Source: Gimesia aquarii | GTDB taxonomy: Bacteria > Planctomycetota > Planctomycetia > Planctomycetales > Planctomycetaceae | Length of the DNA: 64,000 nt | NCBI RefSeq assembly: GCF_007748175.1 | Contig: NZ_CP037422.1 | Coordinates: forward strand, 6,340,334-6,404,333 | Direction: 5' to 3' | Part shown: one piece after another, positions 1-8,318 of the stretch | Layout: each line of letters begins with the position of its first letter | Position numbering within the stretch: the first letter of the stretch is position 1 | Program-made: the position numbers and the translations under genes | The notes under the pieces: generated by a model | Database searches by the model: none | Seen by the model: the letters and a program-made list of their open reading frames with translations, nothing else | What the model was told of the DNA's origin: nothing

Positions 1-1694
1 GGTTCGTAAAAGCATTGATTCAGGAATCTGCTGGGCCTCAAGGAATCGCATTGGTGGTCGGACTGAAAAATGGCTCGCTCGTTAAGGCTCTGCTAAAAGA
101 ATCAAACTATCACGTCATCGCCTTTGATCATCACACTGATCGAGTCGATCAACTTCGTGGTGAACTACAAAGAGCTGGACTCTATGGAACACGCGCCGCG
201 GTCATCGAATGTGATCCGAAGCAAGTCACCTTGCCTCCCTATCTGGCTCGTGTCATTCTGACAGAAACACCAGAACAAGTCGCTAAATCCTGGAGCCTAA
301 TACTGCAGTCTCTCCGACCATTTGGCGGAATTGCTGCATTGGGAATCAAGCATCACACCGGCATTACTAACGATCTTAACCTAAAATCTCTCAAGCCGGG
401 TAATTTCGAACTCTCCGAGTTTGAACTGACAAACACAGAACCATCCGAATTCGAGGAGCAGGCACTGGTACGGCGTGTTGGCGCTTTGCCAGGCACAGCC
501 GATTACAGAGGAAACTACGAACACTGTAAAGATACACTCGTCCGTTTTCCGCTGGGCGTACTCTGGTTTGACGATACGCTCGCGCACTTCAAACGCTCAC
601 CACAACCCCATTTCTTTGACGGAATAATGGTATCTCGTCCTAAAGACTGGCATGCCACACGCGTCAAGGGTGACTGGTCTATCGACTATCCTTTAAACCG
701 CTCTGTTCTCTCTGATATCTACACTGGCCGTGTACTTGAACCATCAGAACAAACCACTTTACGCAAGAATCTGGCGGCGAACCCAACAGGGCCACAGCCA
801 AGTTACTATCACGCACCACACCAAAAGACAATGTTGCACCCTGACCCGCCAGTCGCGGGAGAACGCATCAACCCGCTGACGGGCCTGAAAGAACCACGTG
901 CATTCCCAAAAATGTATGGCTGTGATGGCGGAGTCGATTATGGATTATTCTATACACTAAGAAGCGGAACGGCTTCCTACTACGACAAGACACTGGAAAG
1001 CGGAACGGTTTTTATCAGTGGACCGCGTAGTGGTTGCTCCAACAGCATTATTCCTTCGGGTGGATTGCTGAACGTCCCTTATTTTTATGAAGGTTGTACC
1101 TGTAGTTATCCACTCCCCGCTGGTTTGTCTATGGTGGCTATGCCTGAAAGTTTTGAGCAGTGGTCATCGTGGGGTGAAGACAAAATCAAACCCGCCTCCA
1201 TACAGCGGATTGGCTTGAATTTCGGAGCACCCGGTGATCGGAAAACACGCGCTGGAACGCTCTGGCTCGATTATCCTTCTATCGGCGGCCCCTCTCCCCA
1301 AATCAGAGTCGAAACAAAACCAAAGAATCCCAAGTACCGTTATCGGCACACAAACTGGATGCAAGGTGACAACGAATGGCCGTGGGTTGCCGCGTCTACA
1401 GTGAAAGGACTCCAGGAACTGACATTACATGATCTCAAACCAGGAACTTATACCGTCAAGCTCTACTTTGCCGAAGTTGACGACATTCAACCCGGACAAC
1501 GAAAGCAGACGATTTCTTTGCAAGGACAGCCTGTCCTGAGTGACTTCGACATCATCGCAGAAGCGAAACATTCGATGACAGGTATTACTCGTCAAATTGA
1601 AAACATCAAGGTTGACGGCACTTTGACGATGACCTTACAGGCAATAACAGGAAAGTCTCTCATCAGCGGAATCGAGATCACTAGAGCTCCCTAA
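1..1694 (+). CDS. Methyltransferase-like / PQQ-propeller-associated protein with C-terminal malectin-like domain (5' truncated)
   Basis: The frame is open to the left edge of the window; the first start-like codon (TTG at 15) has no credible ribosome site, so the N-terminus is missing. Residues about 8-115 look like a class I SAM-methyltransferase Rossmann fold (VVGLKNGSLVKALL, then an acidic strand end IAFDHHTDR), but the substrate motifs are unclear. A Cys-rich middle region follows (YGCDGGVDYGLFY, GPRSGCSNSI, YEGCTCSYPLP), a signature I know from the C-terminal part of large planctomycete PQQ beta-propeller proteins. The last ~110 residues (LKPGTYTVKLYFAEVDD) resemble a malectin/carbohydrate-binding beta-sandwich. 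It is therefore probably the C-terminal portion of a large envelope protein. The enzymatic role is unknown. Confidence 0.75.
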   Translation, partial: FVKALIQESAGPQGIALVVGLKNGSLVKALLKESNYHVIAFDHHTDRVDQLRGELQRAGLYGTRAAVIECDPKQVTLPPYLARVILTETPEQVAKSWSLILQSLRPFGGIAALGIKHHTGITNDLNLKSLKPGNFELSEFELTNTEPSEFEEQALVRRVGALPGTADYRGNYEHCKDTLVRFPLGVLWFDDTLAHFKRSPQPHFFDGIMVSRPKDWHATRVKGDWSIDYPLNRSVLSDIYTGRVLEPSEQTTLRKNLAANPTGPQPSYYHAPHQKTMLHPDPPVAGERINPLTGLKEPRAFPKMYGCDGGVDYGLFYTLRSGTASYYDKTLESGTVFISGPRSGCSNSIIPSGGLLNVPYFYEGCTCSYPLPAGLSMVAMPESFEQWSSWGEDKIKPASIQRIGLNFGAPGDRKTRAGTLWLDYPSIGGPSPQIRVETKPKNPKYRYRHTNWMQGDNEWPWVAASTVKGLQELTLHDLKPGTYTVKLYFAEVDDIQPGQRKQTISLQGQPVLSDFDIIAEAKHSMTGITRQIENIKVDGTLTMTLQAITGKSLISGIEITRAP

Positions 1695-1844
1695 AACGAA
1701 AACCATACTTACTGTAGACCCAATAAGTTTTCGAAAATCGCACTAGACAATGAACCACAATATGGACAAAGAGTCAGAACATACAATATAATTAACTGTT
1801 GTGCGCTTTGTCTGTTATTGCCCCCCTCAGAGTTGAGATTACTA

Positions 1845-2963
1845 ATGATCCCCCACAATAGATCTTACGATATCAATCGGCGTCCCACTTTGCAGTTTTT
1901 TGTGATGATGCTCGTACTTTTTTCGATCCTTTGTCTCTATCCATCAGGAATCTTCGCCCAAAAACCTCCTCAATCAGATCCCTTCGATGTTGAGGTTCCA
2001 CTGGAGTTTTCCGAAGTGAGGAAGGCGTTAGACAGAGACGACTATGACCAGGCGCTTAAGCTGCTCTCAAACCTGCGAATCAAGTCTGTGAAAGAGAAAA
2101 ACAAAGTGCTTCAAGAAGAAGTTATATCAACGATGAAACAAGTCAATCAGCAAAAACGGGAGTTTGCAAAAGTTCGCCAGTCATATGAAACACTGAAAAA
2201 GAAATCGATTGATCCTAAGGCGTATAAACAGGTTGGGGATTTTTACTGCGCAGTAAAAGCTGATTGGAAAAAAGGCCTACTGCTGCTTTCTAAGTCCAGC
2301 AATCCTGCGCTTCGTCAGACAGTCCTAGCTGATTTAAAGCGTCCCACCATTCCTGCTCAACAGGCACAATTAGCAGATGCCTGGTGGAAACTGGCGGCGC
2401 AAGAAAAGGGAAACGTCCGAAAAGCGTATCAATTGCGAGGACGCTACTGGTATTTACACGCACGCCCTCGTTTACCAATCAAGGAACGTGTTGGGCGAGA
2501 AAAAAAATTACAACAAATTATCATAGAAGCTGACAAAATTGTGATCTGGAATCAGCATAACGGAAGTTATTCAGATCGTGGTACGACTGAATGTATTGTG
2601 ACACTCCTCTATAAAGGTAAGTCGGTTTGGCGGCAAAAAGCTCAGATACCATGGGAACCCGATACCCCGGCAAATCGAGTTTTACGGCCTCCCCACGTTC
2701 GATTCGATCAGGTTCGTATTGATGTGACCAAGATACGTGGTAAAGGTGGCGGGCTGGGTGAGGTTGAAGTTTTCGACGGGAATATTAATGTCGCGCGTAA
2801 CTGTTCGACAATCTCAAACGGGTATTGGGAAAAGAATCCATCATTCCATCCCAATAATCTAACCAACGGAAACGAGACAGGACAATCAGGTTTTTGGCTG
2901 TTGGACAATGACCAAAAAGGCTGGGCATTGGTTGACATGATTAACTTCCTACAGCAGCCGTGA
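1845..2963 (+). CDS. Secreted hypothetical protein with C-terminal discoidin-like region
   Basis: The ATG at 1845 is preferred over an upstream TTG at 1818, because it places a hydrophobic stretch (FFVMMLVLFSILCLYPSGIFAQ) as a signal peptide about 20 residues in. The mature part starts Lys/Glu-rich and alpha-helical (roughly residues 50-200), resembling a short TPR-like repeat region. The C-terminal ~150 residues are beta-rich (GTTECIVTLLYKGKSVW, VRIDVTKIRGKGGGLGEVEV) and end with ARNCSTISNGYWEKNP, like F5/8-type carbohydrate-binding modules found in planctomycete secreted proteins. Convergent with dnaB. No function is recognised. Confidence 0.7.
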   Translation: MIPHNRSYDINRRPTLQFFVMMLVLFSILCLYPSGIFAQKPPQSDPFDVEVPLEFSEVRKALDRDDYDQALKLLSNLRIKSVKEKNKVLQEEVISTMKQVNQQKREFAKVRQSYETLKKKSIDPKAYKQVGDFYCAVKADWKKGLLLLSKSSNPALRQTVLADLKRPTIPAQQAQLADAWWKLAAQEKGNVRKAYQLRGRYWYLHARPRLPIKERVGREKKLQQIIIEADKIVIWNQHNGSYSDRGTTECIVTLLYKGKSVWRQKAQIPWEPDTPANRVLRPPHVRFDQVRIDVTKIRGKGGGLGEVEVFDGNINVARNCSTISNGYWEKNPSFHPNNLTNGNETGQSGFWLLDNDQKGWALVDMINFLQQP

Positions 2964-3070
2964 AAGCGCCTGCGACTATAGGAGTATGGAGTATTCACTG
3001 CTGAAATTACTCCGCTCACCAAATTGGAATATGCTCCTCGTTTGATTTTCAATTCTCAGCTACCTCGGCA

Positions 3071-4501
3071 TTAACCGAATCCACCGCCATCGTCGCCCAT
3101 GTAGCCTCCTTCGGGAACATCCAGATTGGAATAGTTTCCAAAGCGCATCGACTCTTTCATCCAGGTTAAGTTGACAATGCCGGTCGGTCCACTACGGTGC
3201 TTGGCGACGATCACTTCCGCCAGACCGGGATGATCTTCGGGATCGTAAGCGTCCGGGCGGTGCAGGAACATAATCAAGTCGGCATCCTGTTCGATGGCAC
3301 CACTCTCACGCAGGTCAGCCAGACGAGGACGTTTGTCTTCGCGTAATTCCACACCACGGTTTAACTGAGCTAAGGCGATGATCGGAACATTCAATTCCTT
3401 ACAAAGCCCCTTGAGTCGACGGGTAATCTGCGCAATCTGCTGTTCGCGAGGCGTCGCTTTATCTTCCGGTTCGATCAATTGTAAATAGTCGATAATGATC
3501 AAACCGAGGTTATTGAGTCGTTTCAATCGGCGACAGATCGCGCTGATTTCCTGTATGGTACGTCCTGGTTTATCATCAATAAACAAGGGGCACTCGCTGA
3601 GTTCGGACGAAGCTTCAATCAAACGATGTCGCTCGTCATCTTCCAGGTCACCAGCTCGTAAAGAATGACCATTCACGCCCGAGCGAATACAAAGAAATCG
3701 TTCAGCGAGTTCGAGTTTGGACTGTTCCAGACTGAAAATGATGGTCGCAGCTCCGCCATCATCGGCCGCTGATTCTGCAATGTTACAAACCAGCGCCGTC
3801 TTTCCCATACTGGGGCGTGCCGCCAGAATGATCAACTCAGAAGGTTGGAATCCATTAATCTGCGTATCAAGATCAATGAAACCAGTCGTTAATCCGGTAA
3901 GCATCCCTTCTTTTTGTGACCGTTCATGAATTCGATCAAAGGTTTCCATCAGGATATCTTTGATCTCGAGCTTATCACCTTCCCCCTGTTGTTCCAAGAT
4001 GCTGAAGATACTCTGCTCTGCTTTATTTAAGACATCCAGTGTGTCTCCCTGTGGTGCATAACTTTCTCGAATGATTTCCGTGCAGGAATGAATCAGAGTG
4101 CGTTGGACCGATTTGTCCCTGACAATTTTAGCATAATATTCTGCATGGGCCGCATGCGGAACACTTTCCAGAATTTCATGTAAATAAAGAACCCCACCCG
4201 CTTCTTCGAGCTCGCCTTTCGAGTCGAGTTCTTCTGCGACAGTAAGTGCGTCAATCCCACGAACACCAGAATCATGTAATCGTAAAACGGCAGCATAAAT
4301 TCGGGAATTCTTCTCGCTATAAAAGTGATTGGCTTTGACAATCTGAACTAGATCGTCAATCACAATATTATCCAAAAGAATGCTGCCCAATACTCCCTTT
4401 TCTGCATCCAGATTTTGAGGAGGTACTTTGCCGAACAACTCTTCGACAGATTCCGGTTTAGAGCCGCGAAAATTCTTTTTTCCGGCAAATGACATAACCA
4501 T
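3071..4501 (-). CDS. dnaB: Replicative DNA helicase DnaB
   Basis: Hexameric ATP-dependent helicase that unwinds DNA at the replication fork and recruits primase. The 476-residue length is normal for DnaB. The N-terminal helical domain begins PPQNLDAEKGVLGSILLD; the RecA-like C-terminal domain carries Walker A (ARPSMGKTALVCNIA), Walker B (GLIIIDYLQLI) and the downstream LAQLNRGVE and SGAIEQDADLIMFLHR motifs. No intein interrupts it. Two nearby starts are possible (4501 or 4495). It is last in a ribosomal/replication cluster but separated from rplI by a strong terminator at 4595-4630, so it may have its own promoter in the 4502-4594 gap. The C-terminus ends in a Gly/Asp-rich tail. Confidence 0.97.
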   Translation of the reverse strand: MVMSFAGKKNFRGSKPESVEELFGKVPPQNLDAEKGVLGSILLDNIVIDDLVQIVKANHFYSEKNSRIYAAVLRLHDSGVRGIDALTVAEELDSKGELEEAGGVLYLHEILESVPHAAHAEYYAKIVRDKSVQRTLIHSCTEIIRESYAPQGDTLDVLNKAEQSIFSILEQQGEGDKLEIKDILMETFDRIHERSQKEGMLTGLTTGFIDLDTQINGFQPSELIILAARPSMGKTALVCNIAESAADDGGAATIIFSLEQSKLELAERFLCIRSGVNGHSLRAGDLEDDERHRLIEASSELSECPLFIDDKPGRTIQEISAICRRLKRLNNLGLIIIDYLQLIEPEDKATPREQQIAQITRRLKGLCKELNVPIIALAQLNRGVELREDKRPRLADLRESGAIEQDADLIMFLHRPDAYDPEDHPGLAEVIVAKHRSGPTGIVNLTWMKESMRFGNYSNLDVPEGGYMGDDGGGFG

Positions 4502-4594
4502 CCCCTGGCTTCGTAGGTGTTTTGATGCGTGAACGAGGTCGTAGAACTGTTTAACAACCGGAGAAAAGACTCTACCCCGCTGTCTCGATCATAT

Positions 4595-4630
4595 AAAACA
4601 AAAAGAGGCCCGGCAATATACCGGACCTCT
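4595..4630 (-). terminator. Rho-independent terminator after rplI
   Basis: Read on the minus strand, AGAGGTCCGG pairs with CCGGGCCTCT (10 bp with one G-U pair) across a 7-base loop, followed by TTTTTGTTTT. It lies between rplI and dnaB and should end most transcripts of the rplY-rplI cluster. Confidence 0.85.
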
Positions 4631-4680
4631 CTCTTATTCAGGAAAATCAGAGTGACATTAATCAGCCAGTCAAACTGAGC

Positions 4681-5187
4681 TTATTTTTTCTCGGCAGCAG
4701 GCACAACCCAAACCTTAACCTCTGTTTTTACTTTTTCGTGTAACTGCAATTTGACAGTGTACATCCCTAATTCCTTGAGAGGACCTTCCAGACGAACACC
4801 TTCCGCATCAACATCAAAGCCCCCCTCTTTCAGGGACTTACTGATATCAACGGCAACGATGGACCCATAGAGATGACCATCTTCGTTGGCATTTGCTTCC
4901 ATTGTCACACTGTGCTTACTCAGTTTTTCTGCGAGTGCTTTCAAGGATTTGAGTCGATCTTTTTCCAGTTCTGCCAGTCGTTTCTGATGCTGAACGACCA
5001 TACGCTCATTGTGTTCAGTAGCAATTGTCGCCAAACCATAAGGCAACAAAAAGTTACGAGCATAGCCTGGCTTCACTCGTACAATATCACCTTGATCGCC
5101 AAGGTGATTGACTTTTTCTGCTAACAAAACATCAACAGATGATTTTGAACTACCAATAACAGAGGTACTACGTCGTTTGCGAACCAT
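4681..5187 (-). CDS. rplI: 50S ribosomal protein L9
   Basis: Binds 23S rRNA near the base of the L1 stalk. The L9 N-terminal signature is clear (LLAEKVNHLGDQGDIVRVKPGYARNFLLPYGLA), followed by the long connecting helix (ERMVVQHQKRLAELEKDRLK) and the C-terminal domain with EDGHLYGSIVAVDI. About 18 extra residues precede the usual L9 start, giving an N-terminal Ser/Arg/Lys-rich extension. The ATG at 5187 is chosen because GGAAG sits 9 bases upstream; the longer TTG start would be only 3 bases from that site. rpsR, often found between ssb and rplI, is absent. Confidence 0.96.
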   Translation of the reverse strand: MVRKRRSTSVIGSSKSSVDVLLAEKVNHLGDQGDIVRVKPGYARNFLLPYGLATIATEHNERMVVQHQKRLAELEKDRLKSLKALAEKLSKHSVTMEANANEDGHLYGSIVAVDISKSLKEGGFDVDAEGVRLEGPLKELGMYTVKLQLHEKVKTEVKVWVVPAAEKK

Positions 5188-5289
5188 TATCAATCACTTC
5201 CGTAACTTACTGTGTTATACAAGTTATACAATTTTTTTAATAACAAGCTGTGATATGCTTTCAATGACCGATTTTCGAATGTCATCCCG

Positions 5290-5781
5290 TTAGAAAGGAA
5301 CATCGTCATCGGGCATTCCACCACCACTGGGTGCGTCATCATAAAATGAATCAGCAGCGTTGGCGGCACCACCTTGAGCAGGCGTGTTGCCTCCGGAAGC
5401 ATGTCCACCACCGGATCTGCCACCGCCTCCACCACCAGATTCACCTCGGCCTCCCAGCATCGTCATATTCTCGCCAACCACTTTGAGCTTACTACGTTTT
5501 TGACCTGACTCTTTATCATCCCACTGGTCAAGTTGTAAACGACCTTCAATTAGAACAGAACGTCCCTTTGTCAGATATTCACTGGCAACTTCTGCAGTGC
5601 GCCCCCATAGCGTGACATCAACGAAAGTTGTCTCTTCCTTGCGGGAATTGGAGTTCTTATCAAACCAACTACGATTGACGGCAAGCCCAACTTCAGCAAC
5701 CGCACTTCCCCCTGGTGTGTAGCGCACCTGAGGATCTCGTGTTAAATTACCGACTAATATAACTTTGTTAAAACTGGCCAT
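5290..5781 (-). CDS. ssb: Single-stranded DNA-binding protein
   Basis: Coats ssDNA during replication, repair and recombination. The OB-fold occupies about residues 1-110 ([45 protein letters not shown]), then a Gly-rich flexible linker, then the conserved acidic tip DDDVPF that binds partner proteins. The ATG at 5781 has GGGAGG six bases upstream, so the extra GTG-encoded Met is unlikely. It lies between rpsF and rplI on the same strand. Confidence 0.97.
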   Translation of the reverse strand: MASFNKVILVGNLTRDPQVRYTPGGSAVAEVGLAVNRSWFDKNSNSRKEETTFVDVTLWGRTAEVASEYLTKGRSVLIEGRLQLDQWDDKESGQKRSKLKVVGENMTMLGGRGESGGGGGGRSGGGHASGGNTPAQGGAANAADSFYDDAPSGGGMPDDDVPF

Positions 5782-5875
5782 CACCGGCCTCCCTGAAACA
5801 AAATGTTCTGAGCTTGAACTCTCTGAAAGTAACGATATTCAAAAACGATGCAAAAAGAAGAAATGACAATGACTA

Positions 5876-6328
5876 TTATTCGTCGACATCATCAATTGCA
5901 TCATAATCGGGAGCTTCCAGATCAATATCAACTTTTTCTTCTTTCACTTCTTCAATCGGTTGCGGTTCAGCAGATGTTGCAGGATCAATTGCGGCTACCA
6001 TCGCATCAAACAAAGTTAGTGGCTGTTTGATCACCAACTGACGAATGACAATATCGCTCAAATGGCAAGCACGGGTAATGACATCCATCCCACTGCCAGG
6101 CATTTTGAAATAAACCAGATAGTGCAGCCCTTTCATGTGCCCTTCAATTTCATAGGCAAGCTTCCCATCCTGCCAGGGACGGTGAGCTACGACTTCTGCA
6201 CCTGCTTTTTCTAAAATTTCCATCAAGTGGGAAATGGTTCCTTCGTGATCAGCAGCAAACTTGCCACTGTCCAACAGGAACATTCCTTCATAATTGACCA
6301 TAACCGCTTTTTTCTCTGCTACAGACAA
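5876..6328 (-). CDS. rpsF: 30S ribosomal protein S6
   Basis: Small-subunit protein that normally pairs with S18 on 16S rRNA. The S6 fold is visible: MVNYEGMFLLDSG, KAGAEVVAHRPWQDGKLAYEIEGHMKGLHYLVYF, then IRQLVIKQP. The C-terminus has an acidic extension (EEVKEEKVDIDLE, YDAIDDVDE), as in many bacteria. The frame starts with TTG at 6328, supported by GGGAG seven bases upstream; an ATG at 6301 would match the canonical S6 N-terminus more closely but lacks as good a site. It sits between pth and ssb, with gaps of about 100 and 90 bases. Confidence 0.94.
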   Translation of the reverse strand: MSVAEKKAVMVNYEGMFLLDSGKFAADHEGTISHLMEILEKAGAEVVAHRPWQDGKLAYEIEGHMKGLHYLVYFKMPGSGMDVITRACHLSDIVIRQLVIKQPLTLFDAMVAAIDPATSAEPQPIEEVKEEKVDIDLEAPDYDAIDDVDE

Positions 6329-6431
6329 GACTTTTCTCCCGAAATAATTTGGCCCGCTTACTGACCAGATTGACGATCAAATTCTTATTTTATATTAGTT
6401 ATACCAGCCGGTTGAAAATCAAACCGGGACA

Positions 6432-7001
6432 TCATGATTCAGGTGAGTTCACCTGATTCATGGCAATTTCAAGTCCATTTTGAACCCAACACTCAATCCC
6501 ACTTGCAGCAGAATGTACTGCCTGAGTGATGAGCTCAGATTCATTAGGTGAAAAACGCCCCAATACATAATCCGCGCCTGAAAAACCCGCGGGTGGTCGT
6601 CCCACTCCGATTCTTAAACGGGGAATATCCTGGGTATTCAAGCTCTGAATGATGTTTTGTAACCCTTTTTGACCACCGGCCGAACCAGCTCCCCGCATGC
6701 GAAGCCGTCCAACTGGTAAGTTCATATCATCACAAACTACCATTAAATCAGTCGAAGGTAGTTTGAAAAACTTTACCAAAGCCGCAACGCAGCGGCCACT
6801 TAAATTCATAAAAGTTTGCGGTGCAACCAGTAAAACTTTATCATCCGCAAACGAAAACTCACCCAACTCTGCCTCAAATTGACTCTTGAAACTGGATATG
6901 TTATGCCAGCCCGCCAATTCAGACAGAACGTCAAAACCAACATTGTGGCGCGTTCGCTCGTATTTTTTACCGGGGTTTCCCAGCCCTACGACCACTTTCA
7001 C
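6432..7001 (-). CDS. pth: Peptidyl-tRNA hydrolase
   Basis: Releases tRNA from peptidyl-tRNA that drops off ribosomes. Family hallmarks: KVVVGLGNPGKKYERTRHNVG with the catalytic His in TRHNVGF, TFMNLSGR, CDDMNLPVGRLRMRGAGSAGGQKGL, and RLRIGVGRP. The 189-residue length fits the bacterial Pth family. It lies directly downstream of rplY (53-base gap) and upstream of rpsF, the common L25-Pth-S6 order. A short GC hairpin (6408-6427) lies just after its stop but lacks a T-tract, so it is not called a terminator. Confidence 0.97.
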   Translation of the reverse strand: MKVVVGLGNPGKKYERTRHNVGFDVLSELAGWHNISSFKSQFEAELGEFSFADDKVLLVAPQTFMNLSGRCVAALVKFFKLPSTDLMVVCDDMNLPVGRLRMRGAGSAGGQKGLQNIIQSLNTQDIPRLRIGVGRPPAGFSGADYVLGRFSPNESELITQAVHSAASGIECWVQNGLEIAMNQVNSPES

Positions 7002-7054
7002 AGCACCACCTGTTAGACATTTGACTCAAGCTATATTTATTATTCTCCCAATTA

Positions 7055-7666
7055 CTATTCTGCTGTTACCTCGGGAGTTTCTTCTTCTGTCGCTACGACT
7101 TCCTCTTCTCCCTTAGGAGCAATCACATGGACTACGACCTGATCTTCGGGATGGTGTAGTTTGGCCCCACGAGGCACCTCCACATCACTAATGTGAATTG
7201 AATCACCAATCTCCAGTGTGTTGATACGAATTGAAATGTTGTCCGGAATATTATGGGCCAAACAGTCCAACTCCAGGGAGTGCAAAGGCTGCTCCAGCAC
7301 ACCACCAGACGTAACTCCAGGCGAAGTTCCTCGCAATCGAACCTGAACTTCGACGGTCACACGTTCTGAAGCATTAATACGCATTAGATCCACATGCAAA
7401 ATATGATTACCGAAGGTATCCCATTGGATGTCCCTCAGCATTGTTTCTTCGACTTGACCATCCAGATCAATTTCAAAAACCCGTTCACGGTTCTTGATGA
7501 GATTCTGCAAATCAGTATCTTCGACGCTAATATGGGCAGGCTCCTGACCATGGCCATAGACGACAGCAGGAATTCGGCCCGCTCGACGTACACGGTTACT
7601 TTCAATCGACCCTAATTTATCCCGCTTGAAAGCACTGATTTTCTGCAATACAAAATCGTCTGACAT
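7055..7666 (-). CDS. rplY: 50S ribosomal protein L25, Ctc/TL5-type
   Basis: Binds 5S rRNA. The N-terminal L25 beta-barrel (RDKLGSIESNRVRRAGRIPAVVYG) is followed by the second TL5/Ctc domain (VEVQVRLRGTSPGVTSGGVLEQPLHSLELDCLAHNIPDNI), giving the long form of about 200 residues, with an acidic Glu/Thr-rich tail. AGGA lies 9 bases before the ATG. It is the first gene of the minus-strand cluster rplY-pth-rpsF-ssb-rplI, so the cluster promoter should lie in 7667-8318. Confidence 0.95.
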   Translation of the reverse strand: MSDDFVLQKISAFKRDKLGSIESNRVRRAGRIPAVVYGHGQEPAHISVEDTDLQNLIKNRERVFEIDLDGQVEETMLRDIQWDTFGNHILHVDLMRINASERVTVEVQVRLRGTSPGVTSGGVLEQPLHSLELDCLAHNIPDNISIRINTLEIGDSIHISDVEVPRGAKLHHPEDQVVVHVIAPKGEEEVVATEEETPEVTAE

Positions 7667-8318
7667 TTCCCAACATTCCTAAAGTAGCAATCCGTCTTAA
7701 TATGCGAATTAACTCTACCAATAAAGATATTTTGACTCTAAAAACCTAACAATATGTGTCTAAGCCCTTGGGTGGCCGGTAAATTCCTCAAAGTCAAGCG
7801 TTACCGACCTGGGTAAGTGGTTGTATTTGCTTGTGACTTCAGGTGTAAACACAGCGTTCCAAGCCAGAACCTCTGGCCGGTCTTTCACTAATTTGTGATA
7901 GTTGAAGCGTGCAAAAATAACTTCCCGCAAGGAAATCTGCAACCGATTCCCGCCCCTATCTTCGTTGAAAGTCATAAGACAACCTGATTTTCTGATTTCT
8001 TTCACACCATACAAGCCCCCTCTATCGCATTTCTCCTTCATGACCGACCCACAACATATACATTTAGACACACCCACATTACAATAACGATAGTAATGAG
8101 CCCCAAATAACATAGTCATAAAGCGAAAGAGTCTTAGAATCCTCTAGTTTACGTATTGGCTCAATGAAAACAGGCTGTAGAATAGAAAAGTGTTCTTGAG
8201 AATATGCAAATCTCCCGAATCTTAAATATAAAAGTCACCTTGGGATAAACGCCCTGTTTACCAGCAGCAGTGCTGATATGATTCATTTGGACCTGTCATG
8301 AGTCCAGAAGGCTAGCTG
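7667..8318. other. Gene-poor divergent intergenic region
   Basis: Lies between rplY (minus) and the large propeller gene (plus) and must hold both promoters. It contains a 119-codon minus-strand frame (7760-8119) with no ribosome site and no recognisable family. I do not call it a gene, although its length in AT-rich sequence leaves some doubt. No tRNA-like structure was seen. Confidence 0.4.

Noticed and set aside
7760..8119. 119-codon minus-strand frame between rplY and the large propeller gene
   Set aside because: No ribosome site, no family resemblance and overlapping frames on the other strand; kept as a doubt in the intergenic entry rather than a gene.
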